Virus record (IMG/VR): IMGVR_UViG_3300031746_000073
Coordinates: 1 to 37,263 of that record
From: a virus
Length of the DNA stretch: 37,263 bases
Strand: one strand, 5' to 3'
Positions 16,499 to 24,358 of this stretch are shown here, in pieces. The first letter of the stretch is position 1, and the number at the start of each line of letters is the position of its first letter. The position numbers were made by a program, and so were the translations under genes. Under the pieces are notes generated by a model. That model ran no database searches and was not told the DNA's origin. It saw only the letters and a program-made list of their open reading frames with translations.

Positions 16499-17317
16499 AT
16501 GGTTGAATATCTAGAAGCTTTATCCAATGATAGTGCTGATAAGAAATTCGAGGGGATTCTGGCCGATACGGGCGCTGCGAATGAATTCGTGGCCAGGGCT
16601 GGAATAAACTTGCGATCGCAACACAGCGAAAATGTCGCCGATGAGGTTGTATCCGTATCGAGCAGCTCAGGCGCGGGTCAGGCGATTGGCGCCACGAGCG
16701 ACGCGAAAGTGGATACAGATACTACCGGAACAATTTCCGGAAAATTGCGCGGAATAGTGAGTCGTCTAGTGGAAATGTTGGCGCGATTTCCGGCAGTTCT
16801 AGGCCAGACCACAAAATCCGGCAGTATGTCAGTTGTGATTGCGTCAGATCAGGAATCGTTTCCGGCGGCTGCCGTAGGGGACAACGTTGGAGTCAATGTG
16901 GTTACGGAAATTCGAGGCATGGACCGGCGCACGCAAAACGGCGATCCGGTGTGTGATCTGGGAGTCAATGTGACCAATCAACCGGTGGCAGCCGGGCCCG
17001 ATCTAAGCCGTTTCGATGACAACACCGCTGGAGCTGATCAGATTGTTACGGTTGGCGCCACTCATGTGCATCTGGGAGCGCTGCACGCGAACACCACGCA
17101 CGTGTTGATCTCCGTCGAGGATGCCGAGATTCGTTATCGCACCGACGGAACCGATCCGACCTCCACGGTCGGTCACCGGCTCGAGCCACGCAACTCTGTT
17201 GTATGGGTAAAAGCCCGCGCCGCCCGCGCCAGTTTCATCCGTGGATATACAGGTCTAAAGGATGCCACGCTGCACGTCTCGCAGCTTATTGAAGTAGCCA
17301 TTCTCACCAAAACATAG
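16499..17317 (+). CDS. Tail-associated structural protein, unknown fold
   Basis: The 272-residue product is placed between Dit and the tip protein. Residues about 60-95 contain the motif ATSDAKVDTDTTGTISGKLRGIV, which recurs in many phage structural proteins (D-x-D-x-x-G-T-x-S-G-K-L-R-G). A beta-rich C-terminal domain, ATHVHLGALHANTTHVLISVEDAEIRY and so on, resembles small decoration folds. An AGGAGA ribosome site overlaps the preceding stop. The exact role in the tail is not known. Confidence 0.65.
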   Translation: MVEYLEALSNDSADKKFEGILADTGAANEFVARAGINLRSQHSENVADEVVSVSSSSGAGQAIGATSDAKVDTDTTGTISGKLRGIVSRLVEMLARFPAVLGQTTKSGSMSVVIASDQESFPAAAVGDNVGVNVVTEIRGMDRRTQNGDPVCDLGVNVTNQPVAAGPDLSRFDDNTAGADQIVTVGATHVHLGALHANTTHVLISVEDAEIRYRTDGTDPTSTVGHRLEPRNSVVWVKARAARASFIRGYTGLKDATLHVSQLIEVAILTKT

Positions 17318-17327
17318 GAAAAACTAA

Positions 17328-20018
17328 ATGCGTTGGTGGCTGGATATCGAAGAACCTGACGGTACAAAAGCCGGACCTGGCCCACTGAGATCTGCAATCT
17401 CATTCGAGATTACCCGCCGGCTGGATGCGGCGGGTAAATTCACGGCTAAGGCCAGCCTGGCGGATGGACGCGCCGATATGGTACAGGCCAAGCGGCGAGC
17501 TCGCTGCCGGGGGCTGGTGAATGGGGCGTTAACCGACCTGGGAGCGGGGATCATCGACCAGATCGGGATCGACGATGATCTGAACCTGGATCTGTCGGGC
17601 GATGACCTGCTGCGCGAGCTGACATACCATCAGGTAGGACGGCTGACCATCGGCGATGAGGTGACGCCCGCCACTACCGGACCTGCTCAGATTGCGGCCT
17701 TTTTCCCCACTGGCTGGAGCCTGGATGTGGTGACTGGCTACGATGCTACCCAGAAGGCCATTTACCATGTCTTCGAAGGGGAGAGCTGCCTGGCGGCGCT
17801 GTGCAAGCTGGCGGATATCACCGGCGAGCATTTCCGGCTGGGAACGGGCCGGACGGTCGTCTGGATGCAGGACGATCGGCCTATATCGGGGGTGAGGGCC
17901 ATCCAGGGCGGTGATCCTATAGCCCTTGAATCGAATACCGGCGTAACATCGATCGTCGACATCCAGGAGGATCTGAACAGTTATGACTTCGGGGCCGGGC
18001 GCGTATACGCCTACGGGGTAGGTATTGGCGACGCCCGCATTTCTCTGGCGGACACCGTCATCGGAGTGTCCGGCTGGACAGTCGGCAGCGACAGCAAGGG
18101 CAGTTACCTCCAGCACACAGCCACGTGGAACGCGTACAGCATCGAGCGCTACATCTCATTCAAGGACATTTCAGACCCCAACACGCTGCTGGCAGTCACC
18201 TACGAGTGGATGGTGCGGCGCCTGGCGCTTGGGCGGGCCTATAAAATCTCGGTGGCCAAGCTGGACCGGGCGATAACGGTAGGCTCATCCATCCGGGTCG
18301 TTTATAAGCGCATCCTGGACGGGGTTACAGTGGTGGATATCGATACGGACCTGGTCGTGCTGGAAACCACCATGAAATTGGACGCTGACGGGCTGCGCAC
18401 GGTGGCGCTGAAGATAGCGACTACGGATGTATGGCCGGATAATGCGGCCAGCGCAGCCACCGGCAGTATGACGAATTCCCGCGATTATCAATCATACCCG
18501 CAGCCGACCCTGGGCATGTTTGCCCCGACTGCAAGGGGTGACATGATAGCTGCCGACGCCACACCGGAATGGTCGCGGGTTGCGCTGGGCGGCGGAGGCG
18601 GATCGGTTTTGACGCGCAATGCAGATGATCCGCTCTGGAGCGCCTATTACCTGGCTGGATTTACCGGGCATACCTACACGTTCCCGGATGCCTCAGGGAC
18701 TGTAGCGCTGCTAGAGGTGCCAAATGTGTTTACAGTAGGGCCTCAAACTATCCAGACCGGCGCGGATGGCAATCTTGGACTAATTGTGAGGGCCAACAGT
18801 GCTACACAATCGGCTCATTTACAGGAATGGCAAAATAGCTCTGGAACCCCTCTGGCTCTCATCGACGAAAATGGCAATCTGACGATACCCGACAACACTT
18901 ATTTCGTCCCGTCCGGAATCATATACAAGGAAAGTGACCGATTTATTCACAACTTCTATTATGGATATGGAATAACAACCGGGCATAACACATTTGTTGG
19001 AAAGAATGCCGGAAACTTCACCATGGGCAGCACGGCCACAGAATTGTTTCATGGCTCTTATAATACTGCGCTAGGCTATAATACGTTGCAAGCGATTACG
19101 TTAGGCAGCGGCAATGTCGCTGTGGGGGATGGTGCTCTCTCTGCCGATACTGAAGGGAGTAATAATATCGCAGTAGGTCATTCTGCTTTACTGGTGAATT
19201 CGGTAGGTATAGAAAATACTTCGCTAGGGGCAGTAGCGCTGGCTGACAACACCACTGGCCAGGGGAATACCGGAGTGGGATATGCCTCCCTGACCGATAG
19301 CGCCACCGGGCTTGACAACGTCGCTGTAGGAACCAGATCGTTATACAGCAATACCACAGGCTCCGAGAATGTGGCCCTGGGAGCTCTTGCCTTATATTAC
19401 ACAAAACCCACATCCAAAGCCATTTCCGGGTTTACAGATTATGGGGAAACCGTTCCCGGGACAATCAATGTGTTTTCAGTCGGGCATGGTTTACCTGCCG
19501 GAACCACCCCGAATATCCTCATATCAGGTTCTGTCCACTATAATGATATCTATACGGTCACGCGCATCGACAACAACCACTTCTACTGTACCGCCACCTG
19601 GGAAGGCAACGACGGGCCAGCCTGGTGGAGTAAAGTTGGAGAGGGCGATGGGAATATCGCCGTGGGAACGGACGCCGGTATGTCCATCACCAGAGGATCC
19701 TATAATATTTTCATAGGATATGACGCCGGGTTGAGCGAAAGCCAAAAAGTGGACGCAGTCGATTCGATGGCTCTAGGGAACGGCGTCTACACCGATGCTG
19801 ATCACCAGCTGGTAATTGGAAATACTTTAGTGGAATTCATCCGAGGCGAGGTCGGTGGCGGTGATCCCCAGCTCGGATTCTTGGGCGCGGCAGCAGTGGC
19901 CAGGCAGGCGCACGTAGCCAATCCGACCGGGGGCAGCACGGTCGACGCCGAAGCCAGATCGGCGATAAATTCAATACTGGCTACGCTGGAGAATTTTGGC
20001 TTCCATGAAACATCATAG
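17328..20018 (+). CDS. Tail-tip protein fused to adhesin-like receptor-binding fibre
   Basis: An 896-residue chimera. Residues 1-390 have the layout of siphovirus tip proteins (ReqiPepy6 gp37-like: WWLDIEEPDG, ISFEITRRLDAAGKFTA, LSGDDLLRELTY, VTYEWMVRRLALGRAYKI). Residues 390-560 are a fibre part with PLALIDENGNL. From residue 579 onward there are ten YadA/Hia-type head repeats (NTALGYNTL, NVAVGDGAL, NIAVGHSAL and so on), broken at about 692-775 by a beta module with VFSVGHGLPAGT and YNDIYTVTRIDNNHFYC. The end has GGSTVDAEARSAINSILA, a common phage fibre tail. It probably binds the host receptor as a trimer. Confidence 0.85.
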   Translation: MRWWLDIEEPDGTKAGPGPLRSAISFEITRRLDAAGKFTAKASLADGRADMVQAKRRARCRGLVNGALTDLGAGIIDQIGIDDDLNLDLSGDDLLRELTYHQVGRLTIGDEVTPATTGPAQIAAFFPTGWSLDVVTGYDATQKAIYHVFEGESCLAALCKLADITGEHFRLGTGRTVVWMQDDRPISGVRAIQGGDPIALESNTGVTSIVDIQEDLNSYDFGAGRVYAYGVGIGDARISLADTVIGVSGWTVGSDSKGSYLQHTATWNAYSIERYISFKDISDPNTLLAVTYEWMVRRLALGRAYKISVAKLDRAITVGSSIRVVYKRILDGVTVVDIDTDLVVLETTMKLDADGLRTVALKIATTDVWPDNAASAATGSMTNSRDYQSYPQPTLGMFAPTARGDMIAADATPEWSRVALGGGGGSVLTRNADDPLWSAYYLAGFTGHTYTFPDASGTVALLEVPNVFTVGPQTIQTGADGNLGLIVRANSATQSAHLQEWQNSSGTPLALIDENGNLTIPDNTYFVPSGIIYKESDRFIHNFYYGYGITTGHNTFVGKNAGNFTMGSTATELFHGSYNTALGYNTLQAITLGSGNVAVGDGALSADTEGSNNIAVGHSALLVNSVGIENTSLGAVALADNTTGQGNTGVGYASLTDSATGLDNVAVGTRSLYSNTTGSENVALGALALYYTKPTSKAISGFTDYGETVPGTINVFSVGHGLPAGTTPNILISGSVHYNDIYTVTRIDNNHFYCTATWEGNDGPAWWSKVGEGDGNIAVGTDAGMSITRGSYNIFIGYDAGLSESQKVDAVDSMALGNGVYTDADHQLVIGNTLVEFIRGEVGGGDPQLGFLGAAAVARQAHVANPTGGSTVDAEARSAINSILATLENFGFHETS
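19062..19790 (+). repeat. Adhesin-type head repeats in the fibre gene
   Basis: About ten units with consensus N-x-A-V/L-G-x-x-A/S-L are encoded here, the left-handed beta-roll repeat of trimeric autotransporter adhesins. An insertion module interrupts the series from about 19400 to 19650. Confidence 0.8.
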
Positions 20019-20036
20019 GTAGAAGGGATTACACAA

Positions 20037-20258
20037 ATGAGCGAACAGTCAATAGAAGTTATCCCGGATATACCCACACCTCCGGATCCGTGGGTGGCGA
20101 AGATGCGCGCCAGGCGGGCTAGTCTGGTAGCGGAGCAGGGGCAGGCGGTCGAGCAATTCAAGCTTGCCAATCAGCGTGTGACGGAACTGCAGGTGATTAT
20201 AGAGCGGACGGTGGGGGCGATTAAGGTTATTGACGAGTTACTGAAGCCACAGGTTTAA
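20037..20258 (+). CDS. Small coiled-coil protein at the end of the late operon
   Basis: The 73-residue product has a Pro-rich start (IPDIPTPPDPW) and then one long amphipathic helix (residues 20-70) with heptad-like hydrophobic spacing (LVAEQGQAVEQFKLANQRVTEL as separate pieces). Small helical proteins of this kind often follow fibre genes and may serve as fibre chaperone or accessory. It is the last plus-strand gene before two terminators. No family recognised. Confidence 0.6.
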   Translation: MSEQSIEVIPDIPTPPDPWVAKMRARRASLVAEQGQAVEQFKLANQRVTELQVIIERTVGAIKVIDELLKPQV

Positions 20259-20264
20259 AAGCAA

Positions 20265-20291
20265 AAGGATCCTGTCGCGAGCAGGATCCTT
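20265..20291 (+). terminator. Hairpin closing the late operon
   Basis: AAGGATCCTG (20265-20274) pairs perfectly with CAGGATCCTT (20282-20291) around a 7-nt loop, 7 bases after the last late-gene stop. The T-run is poor (TTCTATG), so it may act with the second hairpin at 20456 or mainly protect mRNA. Confidence 0.65.
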
Positions 20292-20292
20292 C

Positions 20293-20403
20293 TATGCGAG
20301 GAGATACCAATAAACCGGCCCACCTGGTGGGCGTTGCACCCTTTTCACGGGCATAGGTTCCCGCTTTCGGCCTTTCACGGTGGATGGGCTGTTGTGTCGC
20401 ATA
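20293..20403 (+). ncRNA. Possible structured RNA at the late-operon end
   Basis: The ends TATGCGA (20293-20299) and TCGCATA (20397-20403) can pair and close a 111-nt segment. Inside are the near-palindrome GCCCACC-T-GGTGGGC (20318-20332), several shorter stems of CCC/GGG and CCG/CGG type, and two similar blocks containing CCTTTTCACGG and CCTTTCACGG. No protein frame is convincing. No known RNA family is recognised. Strand and existence as an RNA are inference. Confidence 0.35.
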
Positions 20404-20455
20404 CAGATATTATAGCAAATAGATGGAGGAATGTAAAGATTTGTTGCAAAGAAAA

Positions 20456-20493
20456 CGCCCCATCAGGGGCGCTTTCTTTTCTTTCTTTTTTTT
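20456..20493 (+). terminator. Bidirectional intrinsic terminator
   Basis: Stem CGCCCC/GGGGCG with loop ATCA (20456-20471) is followed on the plus strand by a long T-rich run to 20493. Read on the minus strand it is followed by TTTTCTTT. It separates the plus-strand late operon from the minus-strand genes ending at 20545. Confidence 0.85.
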
Positions 20494-20544
20494 CATACCA
20501 TGTGTGACTGCGAACAGTTGGAGGCGGTTAGGGGTGGGCAGGGG

Positions 20545-20979
20545 TTACTTGCGGATTGTAAAGTTTTTAACTTCGGTCGAATCTCCATCTACCTCCACTC
20601 TCATGACATGGACAACCCAGCCTTTTCCTAGTGTCCGTCTTGCCTCTTGTACAACTTCCTGAATCGATGACCCGTGGCAAATATCCAGCGATGCACCCTG
20701 ATCGTTCCCAGCCCATCCGTAATAGTGGTTTTGGGTTTTAGGTCGTCCACCCTTGCGCCCGTTGGCGGCGCTGGAAGCAGCTTTGCGGGCGGAACGGGCG
20801 CTGCCCATCAGGCGGGCGGCTTCGCTGCGGGCATACTCAGTAATGTGATCCGGGCAGCGAATTACCAGGCTACCTTCTGGTTTGTCTTTGCGCTGCTCAA
20901 TCAGCCAACCGCTGGCGATTGCAGCTCCATACTCAGACTGTGTACCACATTTTGAGCAAATAACAATTGTTGCGTTCAT
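20545..20979 (-). CDS. Zinc-ribbon-like protein with GRKGGRPK motif, unknown
   Basis: The product (about 144 aa from MNATIVICSKCG) has a CSKCG knuckle near the N terminus, then IRCPDHITEYARSEAARL, suggesting a zinc-binding head, and a basic ANGRKGGRPK segment similar to an AT-hook, then a C-terminal part with QEVVQEARRTLGKGWVVHV. DNA binding is plausible. The start at 20979 has an AAGGATAAG ribosome site; a longer reading to 21006 is possible. It is co-transcribed with the gene at 21025-21369. Confidence 0.6.
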   Translation of the reverse strand: MNATIVICSKCGTQSEYGAAIASGWLIEQRKDKPEGSLVIRCPDHITEYARSEAARLMGSARSARKAASSAANGRKGGRPKTQNHYYGWAGNDQGASLDICHGSSIQEVVQEARRTLGKGWVVHVMRVEVDGDSTEVKNFTIRK

Positions 20980-21024
20980 CGTCTTATCCTTCTGCCGGTT
21001 AGCCACCGGCGGGGCGTGGGTTGA

Positions 21025-21369
21025 TTAGTTGGCTTCGCAATCGCCATAACAATAGGATTGGCATTTATCGCACCAGTCAAAACCGTGCTCTTCTGGTTCG
21101 TCGTCCTGGGCTAATATTGCATCGCGCCTTGCTTTGTCAGAGGCTTTTTGCATCTCTTGTAATGCGGTCCAAAACTCACTTACCGCATTGCGGATTGATT
21201 GCTCAGTGATGGGCTGTGAGTTTTTCCAGGCATACCACATCATCTGGTATACCTGCTTGCCAGTGGGCTTGTAAGTCAGGTAATCCGGGAAACTGGAATC
21301 CCAGGAAAACAATTCGTTCTCGGCTTTGGTAAAATTCATTTTGTAGTTGGTGGTCAGGTTGGTTGCCAT
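21025..21369 (-). CDS. Hypothetical protein with Cys-rich tail
   Basis: The 114-residue product is not recognised. It is mostly helical with many aromatic residues (YQMMWYAWKN, NAVSEFWTALQEMQ) and ends with an acidic stretch followed by DWCDKCQSYCYGDCE, four closely spaced cysteines that could bind metal. It is the first gene downstream of the consensus promoter at 21407-21435. Its isolation behind a strong promoter on the lysogeny side suggests expression in the prophage state. Confidence 0.6.
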   Translation of the reverse strand: MATNLTTNYKMNFTKAENELFSWDSSFPDYLTYKPTGKQVYQMMWYAWKNSQPITEQSIRNAVSEFWTALQEMQKASDKARRDAILAQDDEPEEHGFDWCDKCQSYCYGDCEAN

Positions 21370-21406
21370 TTGCTTCTGCCTTTCGTTTGTCTGTCTAACT
21401 ATCTAT

Positions 21407-21435
21407 ATTATATACCAAACGTTAGGTTTTGTCAA
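21407..21435 (-). promoter_or_regulatory. Consensus sigma70 promoter, minus strand
   Basis: On the minus strand TTGACA (21435-21430) and TATAAT (21412-21407) are both perfect and are 17 bp apart. The predicted start is near 21400, about 30 nt before the ATG at 21369. The spacer contains AACGTTAGGT (read on the plus strand, 21418-21427), which recurs at 21502-21511 and is a candidate operator. Confidence 0.85.
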
Positions 21436-21511
21436 GTAGCAATATCTCACACTTTTAAGGCCAATCCCATCCAGGATGGCTTGTGGTGGGGGAACTATCC
21501 CAACGTTAGGT
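21418..21511 (+). repeat. Pair of AACGTTAGGT direct repeats
   Basis: The 10-bp word AACGTTAGGT occurs at 21418-21427, inside the promoter spacer, and at 21502-21511, 84 bp away (whole turns of DNA helix, about 8). This spacing would suit a repressor that binds both sites with looping. The binding protein is unknown. Confidence 0.5.
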
Positions 21512-21888
21512 AATAAAATGGGTGTTTTGGAGTACAACCCTGGGGGGTAGTGCCTTATATAGGGGATGTACCCCCACCTGTAGGGCGAAATTGGCAATAA
21601 TCTCCCTAAACATCAGGTATCAACATGCCCGCAGTTTTATTTCTCTAGCCTGGGGCATCGTAGCGGGAGTTTGACGATCACAAAACAGGCCGTCTACAGG
21701 TGGGGGGTATTTTGGGTGCTTGGGGCATATTCTGCCAGTTTATACCCCCATAGGTTGGGGTGAAATCATGTGGGATAAATCCGCCAAAACTATTAAAAAT
21801 GGCATTATCGAGCCATTACTGTGCTTTATATAGGTTATGTCTTTACACGCACCGGGTTCAGGCGGCGTGTCTATATGTATAACAGCCA
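21436..21888. other. Gene-free segment beside the integrase
   Basis: No convincing gene is present over about 450 bp. It contains the second AACGTTAGGT copy, four occurrences of TACCCCC/GGGGGTA in alternating orientation (21542-21549, 21569-21576, 21702-21709, 21743-21750), a 13-bp inverted repeat CCCCCACCTGTAG (21571-21583) against 21694-21706, and the attP candidate at 21834-21883. It looks like a DNA site region for recombination or replication. Confidence 0.6.
21834..21883. other. Candidate attP, 50-bp imperfect palindrome
   Basis: GTTAT (21834-21838) and ACACGC (21845-21850) on the left mirror GCGTGT (21865-21870) and ATAAC (21879-21883) on the right, around a 14-bp core. Size and imperfect symmetry are those of large serine integrase attP sites. 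It lies 5 bp from the integrase stop codon. No att flanks from a host are available to prove it. Confidence 0.45.
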
Positions 21889-23415
21889 TCAAAATGGGAC
21901 AGAGAACACCGGAAGGGTAATACCTGGCGGGGAGGCGAAGGTGATCGAGCCGTGCGGCTCATGCTGGCGCTTGTCGGTACGGACGTAGCGGATCTCTTTG
22001 ATCAGGGTGCGCAGCATGAGCTGCTGGGCGCGGAAGTCGTCGCCGGCCAGGATGGTGGTCATGTTTTCGATTGCGGCGGCGACTTCGGCCAGGGTGACGG
22101 TTTCGGAGGGGGCGGCGAGGTGGCTTTCCAGGATGGCCAGGTCTTCGCTGGTACGGCGCTGCTGTTCTTCGAGGGCTACCAGGTCGGCGAGCAGGGCGGG
22201 GGAGTGGCCCATGTCGGCGATGGCGGATGTAATGCGCCGCACTCGCCCGGTCAGGTCGGCCAGGTCGTTCCGCTTGCGGTTGATGGCTGCACGGGTTTCG
22301 TCACTGGAGGCGGATAGCTGGCGGTTGGCCTCCTGGTAGACGGCAAATATTTTATTGGGGGTGAAGGTGTTGCGCACAGCGAGCAGGACGGCCTGATGCA
22401 GCCGGTCGCGGCCCACGGCCAGGTTGGGGCACGTGCGCAGCCCGGTGTGGTGATCGCAGTTGTAATAGTAGTAGTTGGGGGTGCCGTCCGTGCGGATGGT
22501 GGAATGCCCGTTGACGCCATAACCGCACAATCCGCAGCGCACCAGACCGGAAAGCAGGTAGGGGGAGGCTACGCGGCGCGGGTGGTAGGGCCCGTAGCGC
22601 TGCAGGCTGTCGCTTTCGATGGCCTGGACGATATCCCAGGTGGGTTTGTCGATGAGGGGCTGGCAGAAATCGTCGACGGTGAGGTCGCCAAAGGCCCAGC
22701 GTCCGATATAGATCGGGCTGCGCAGCATGCGACCGTAGGAATAGTGGCGCTGGTAGAGATGGACGGCGCGGTGGATCTCCATGTGGGAGGCCTGGCCAGC
22801 GCGCATCCGGAAGGCGAGCTGCACGAGGGGGGCGGTCTGTTCGTCGGGAACCAGGCGGGAGGCGATGTGGGGTGTGCCGTCGCGGCGCTTGCCCAGGTCG
22901 ACCGGCTCGCGGCGGTAGCCGGCGGGGAGCTGCTTAGCGGGGTAGCAGTGGTGGGCGGTGACGATATAGTACAGGCCGCGGCGGACGTTCCGTGACAAGT
23001 CGCGGGAGAAGGATGCATTCTTCCAGTTTACGACGGATTCGAGCAGGCGGCCGTTCAGGTCGTCCGGGATGGCGTCGGAGATGGAGTAGACGATGTAGCC
23101 GCGCCGCCGCAGATCGGCCAGGTAGAACTGACCGTCGTCGTAATCCCGAGCCAGGCGGGCGTACTCCCAGATCAGCACGCCAACTTCGGGCACTTTTCCA
23201 TCGAGGTAGGCGACCATTTCCAAGAACTGGTTACGGCCGGCGGTCCTGGTACCGGAGGCGGTATCTTTGAAGAGGTGGGTAAGGAGCAGGCCGTGGGCGC
23301 GGCAGTATTCGGCGAGCCTTTCTTCTTGCTGGGGAATGGACAGGTTCTGGGCGTCACCACCGCTGTCACGAAGATAGGCCACCAGGCGAGCGGAAGTGGA
23401 GAAGGGGGAGGTCAT
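21889..23415 (-). CDS. int: Large serine recombinase (integrase)
   Basis: A 508-residue site-specific recombinase for integration and, with a directionality factor, excision. The catalytic serine lies in YLRDS (Ser18), followed by DAQNLSIPQQ, typical of the resolvase domain (about 10-150, with WEYARLARD near 95). A recombinase domain follows (QLPAGYRREPVD, IYIGRW, KPTWDIV), then a zinc ribbon (CGLCGYG, NCDHH, TCPN) and a coiled coil (RAAINRKRNDLADL, ALEEQQRRTSEDL). The ATG at 23415 overlaps the upstream gene's stop (ATGA), so it is chosen over a longer reading to 23478. Confidence 0.95.
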   Translation of the reverse strand: MTSPFSTSARLVAYLRDSGGDAQNLSIPQQEERLAEYCRAHGLLLTHLFKDTASGTRTAGRNQFLEMVAYLDGKVPEVGVLIWEYARLARDYDDGQFYLADLRRRGYIVYSISDAIPDDLNGRLLESVVNWKNASFSRDLSRNVRRGLYYIVTAHHCYPAKQLPAGYRREPVDLGKRRDGTPHIASRLVPDEQTAPLVQLAFRMRAGQASHMEIHRAVHLYQRHYSYGRMLRSPIYIGRWAFGDLTVDDFCQPLIDKPTWDIVQAIESDSLQRYGPYHPRRVASPYLLSGLVRCGLCGYGVNGHSTIRTDGTPNYYYYNCDHHTGLRTCPNLAVGRDRLHQAVLLAVRNTFTPNKIFAVYQEANRQLSASSDETRAAINRKRNDLADLTGRVRRITSAIADMGHSPALLADLVALEEQQRRTSEDLAILESHLAAPSETVTLAEVAAAIENMTTILAGDDFRAQQLMLRTLIKEIRYVRTDKRQHEPHGSITFASPPGITLPVFSVPF

Positions 23416-23972
23416 GGGCAGGCGCAGCCTGGCGGTTTGTGACAGGTGTATTTCAAGGATATACAGGAATCGCCGCAAGGTTTGCTATTTGAACCGCAAT
23501 GTTTACAACAAGCTACTGATCCGCTGGTGGCCGTTGGATAAGGCGCCCGCGTGACTGTTGGTAATCGCGGCGATGTTGGAGCTTTTGTCGCCGTAGGCCA
23601 GCGCGTGACGGTTGGGATCTTAGTTTTGGTCGGCGTGAGTGTGATAGTCGGAGTCAAAGTCTCCGTAGGGGTTATTGTTGGCGTGGGTGTTATCGTAGGG
23701 GTTGGCGAAATGGTTGGTGTTGGAGTCAGGGAGGGAGTATAGGTGATGGTGGATGTGCTGGTCTTTGTGGGTGTTGCGGTAGGTAAAGGGGTAAGAGTGA
23801 TGGTTGGGGTCAGGGTGGGGGTTGGTGTAGGTTTCGGCTTGATAATCCCCAGCGCCTGGCCGGCGGCAACCACCGACACACAACAAACGAGCATCACCAC
23901 CACACAGCCACAGGCCGTCCATTTCTTGCGGCGTGGGCTGGATTTGCGCCAGAAGGCCTGTAAACGTTTCAT
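23412..23972 (-). CDS. Membrane-anchored Thr-Pro stalk protein with Cys-rich knob
   Basis: The 186-residue product has a basic N terminus (MKRLQAFWRKSSPRRKKW), one membrane segment (about residues 20-40, VVVMLVCCVSVVAAG), a long stalk of TPT-type repeats (about 48-150) and a C-terminal domain with eight to nine cysteines including KPCGDSCIS and HKPPGCAC, a motif I know from small secreted bacterial domains of unknown role. It should be displayed outside the cell. It sits between repressor and integrase in one minus-strand run, so it is probably made in lysogens. Start at 23993 is an alternative. Confidence 0.7.
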   Translation of the reverse strand: MKRLQAFWRKSSPRRKKWTACGCVVVMLVCCVSVVAAGQALGIIKPKPTPTPTLTPTITLTPLPTATPTKTSTSTITYTPSLTPTPTISPTPTITPTPTITPTETLTPTITLTPTKTKIPTVTRWPTATKAPTSPRLPTVTRAPYPTATSGSVACCKHCGSNSKPCGDSCISLKYTCHKPPGCACP

Positions 23973-23979
23973 GATCCCA

Positions 23980-24306
23980 TCACTCGTTCCCATTTCGCTG
24001 GATTATGAAGTCCATAAACTCTTCGATCATTTTCCTTTGATCGGGTGGTAAATCTGCGATGCGCTGATAACGGTTACTGGTTACATTGGTGGTAGGTTTT
24101 TTCTTTCCTGCGGCAATCAAAACCTCATCTTCATCAATGCCAAAAGCGCGAGCAATCCCTTGGCAGGTTTTGTAACCTGGTATTTTACCGTCATTTAATA
24201 TGCGACTTAAGTAGCCGGAATCAATATTGCCCTTTTTAGAAAGGTCGGCTGGTTTCCAGCCTTTATCATCTATCTTCTTATTCAACCAAGTGTGAAAATC
24301 TGTCAT
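23980..24306 (-). CDS. HTH repressor (XRE/Cro-CI type)
   Basis: About 108 aa from MTDFHTWLNKK. The helix-turn-helix is clear: KGWKPADLSKKGNIDSGYLSRILND, with DSGYLSRI as recognition helix, then PGYKTCQGIARAFGIDEDEVLIAAG. The short C-terminal part has DLPPDQRKMIEEFMDFI, a helix common in small phage-type repressors. There is no peptidase domain, so induction would not follow LexA-like self-cleavage. It is divergent from the RHH gene and faces the double operator at 24342-24413. The ORF is open to 24330 with an alternative ATG. Confidence 0.85.
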   Translation of the reverse strand: MTDFHTWLNKKIDDKGWKPADLSKKGNIDSGYLSRILNDGKIPGYKTCQGIARAFGIDEDEVLIAAGKKKPTTNVTSNRYQRIADLPPDQRKMIEEFMDFIIQRNGNE

Positions 24307-24341
24307 TTGATAGTATTTTATTACTACCATCGCTGAATTAG

Positions 24342-24358
24342 GTCAGTAATAAACTGAC
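24342..24358. promoter_or_regulatory. Operator 1, GTCAGTAATAAACTGAC
   Basis: A 17-bp palindrome (GTCAGT, 5-bp centre, ACTGAC) between the divergent repressor and RHH genes. It agrees with operator 2 at 14 of 17 positions. It lies upstream of the -35 of the plus-strand promoter and close to the expected start of the repressor transcript, so it may serve autoregulation. Confidence 0.7.

Noticed and set aside
20318-20403. tRNA-like GGTTC pattern in the late-operon end region
   Set aside because: No acceptor, D and anticodon arms could be formed around it.
21952-22995. Long plus-strand open frames opposite the integrase
   Set aside because: They are GC-rich antisense shadows with compositionally biased, unprotein-like translations; the minus-strand integrase explains the sequence.
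23551-23830. Repeated GTTGG/GGTGTTGG sequence that looks like a tandem repeat or CRISPR-like array
   Set aside because: It is the antisense of the Thr-Pro stalk codons in the minus-strand gene; no spacer-repeat structure exists.
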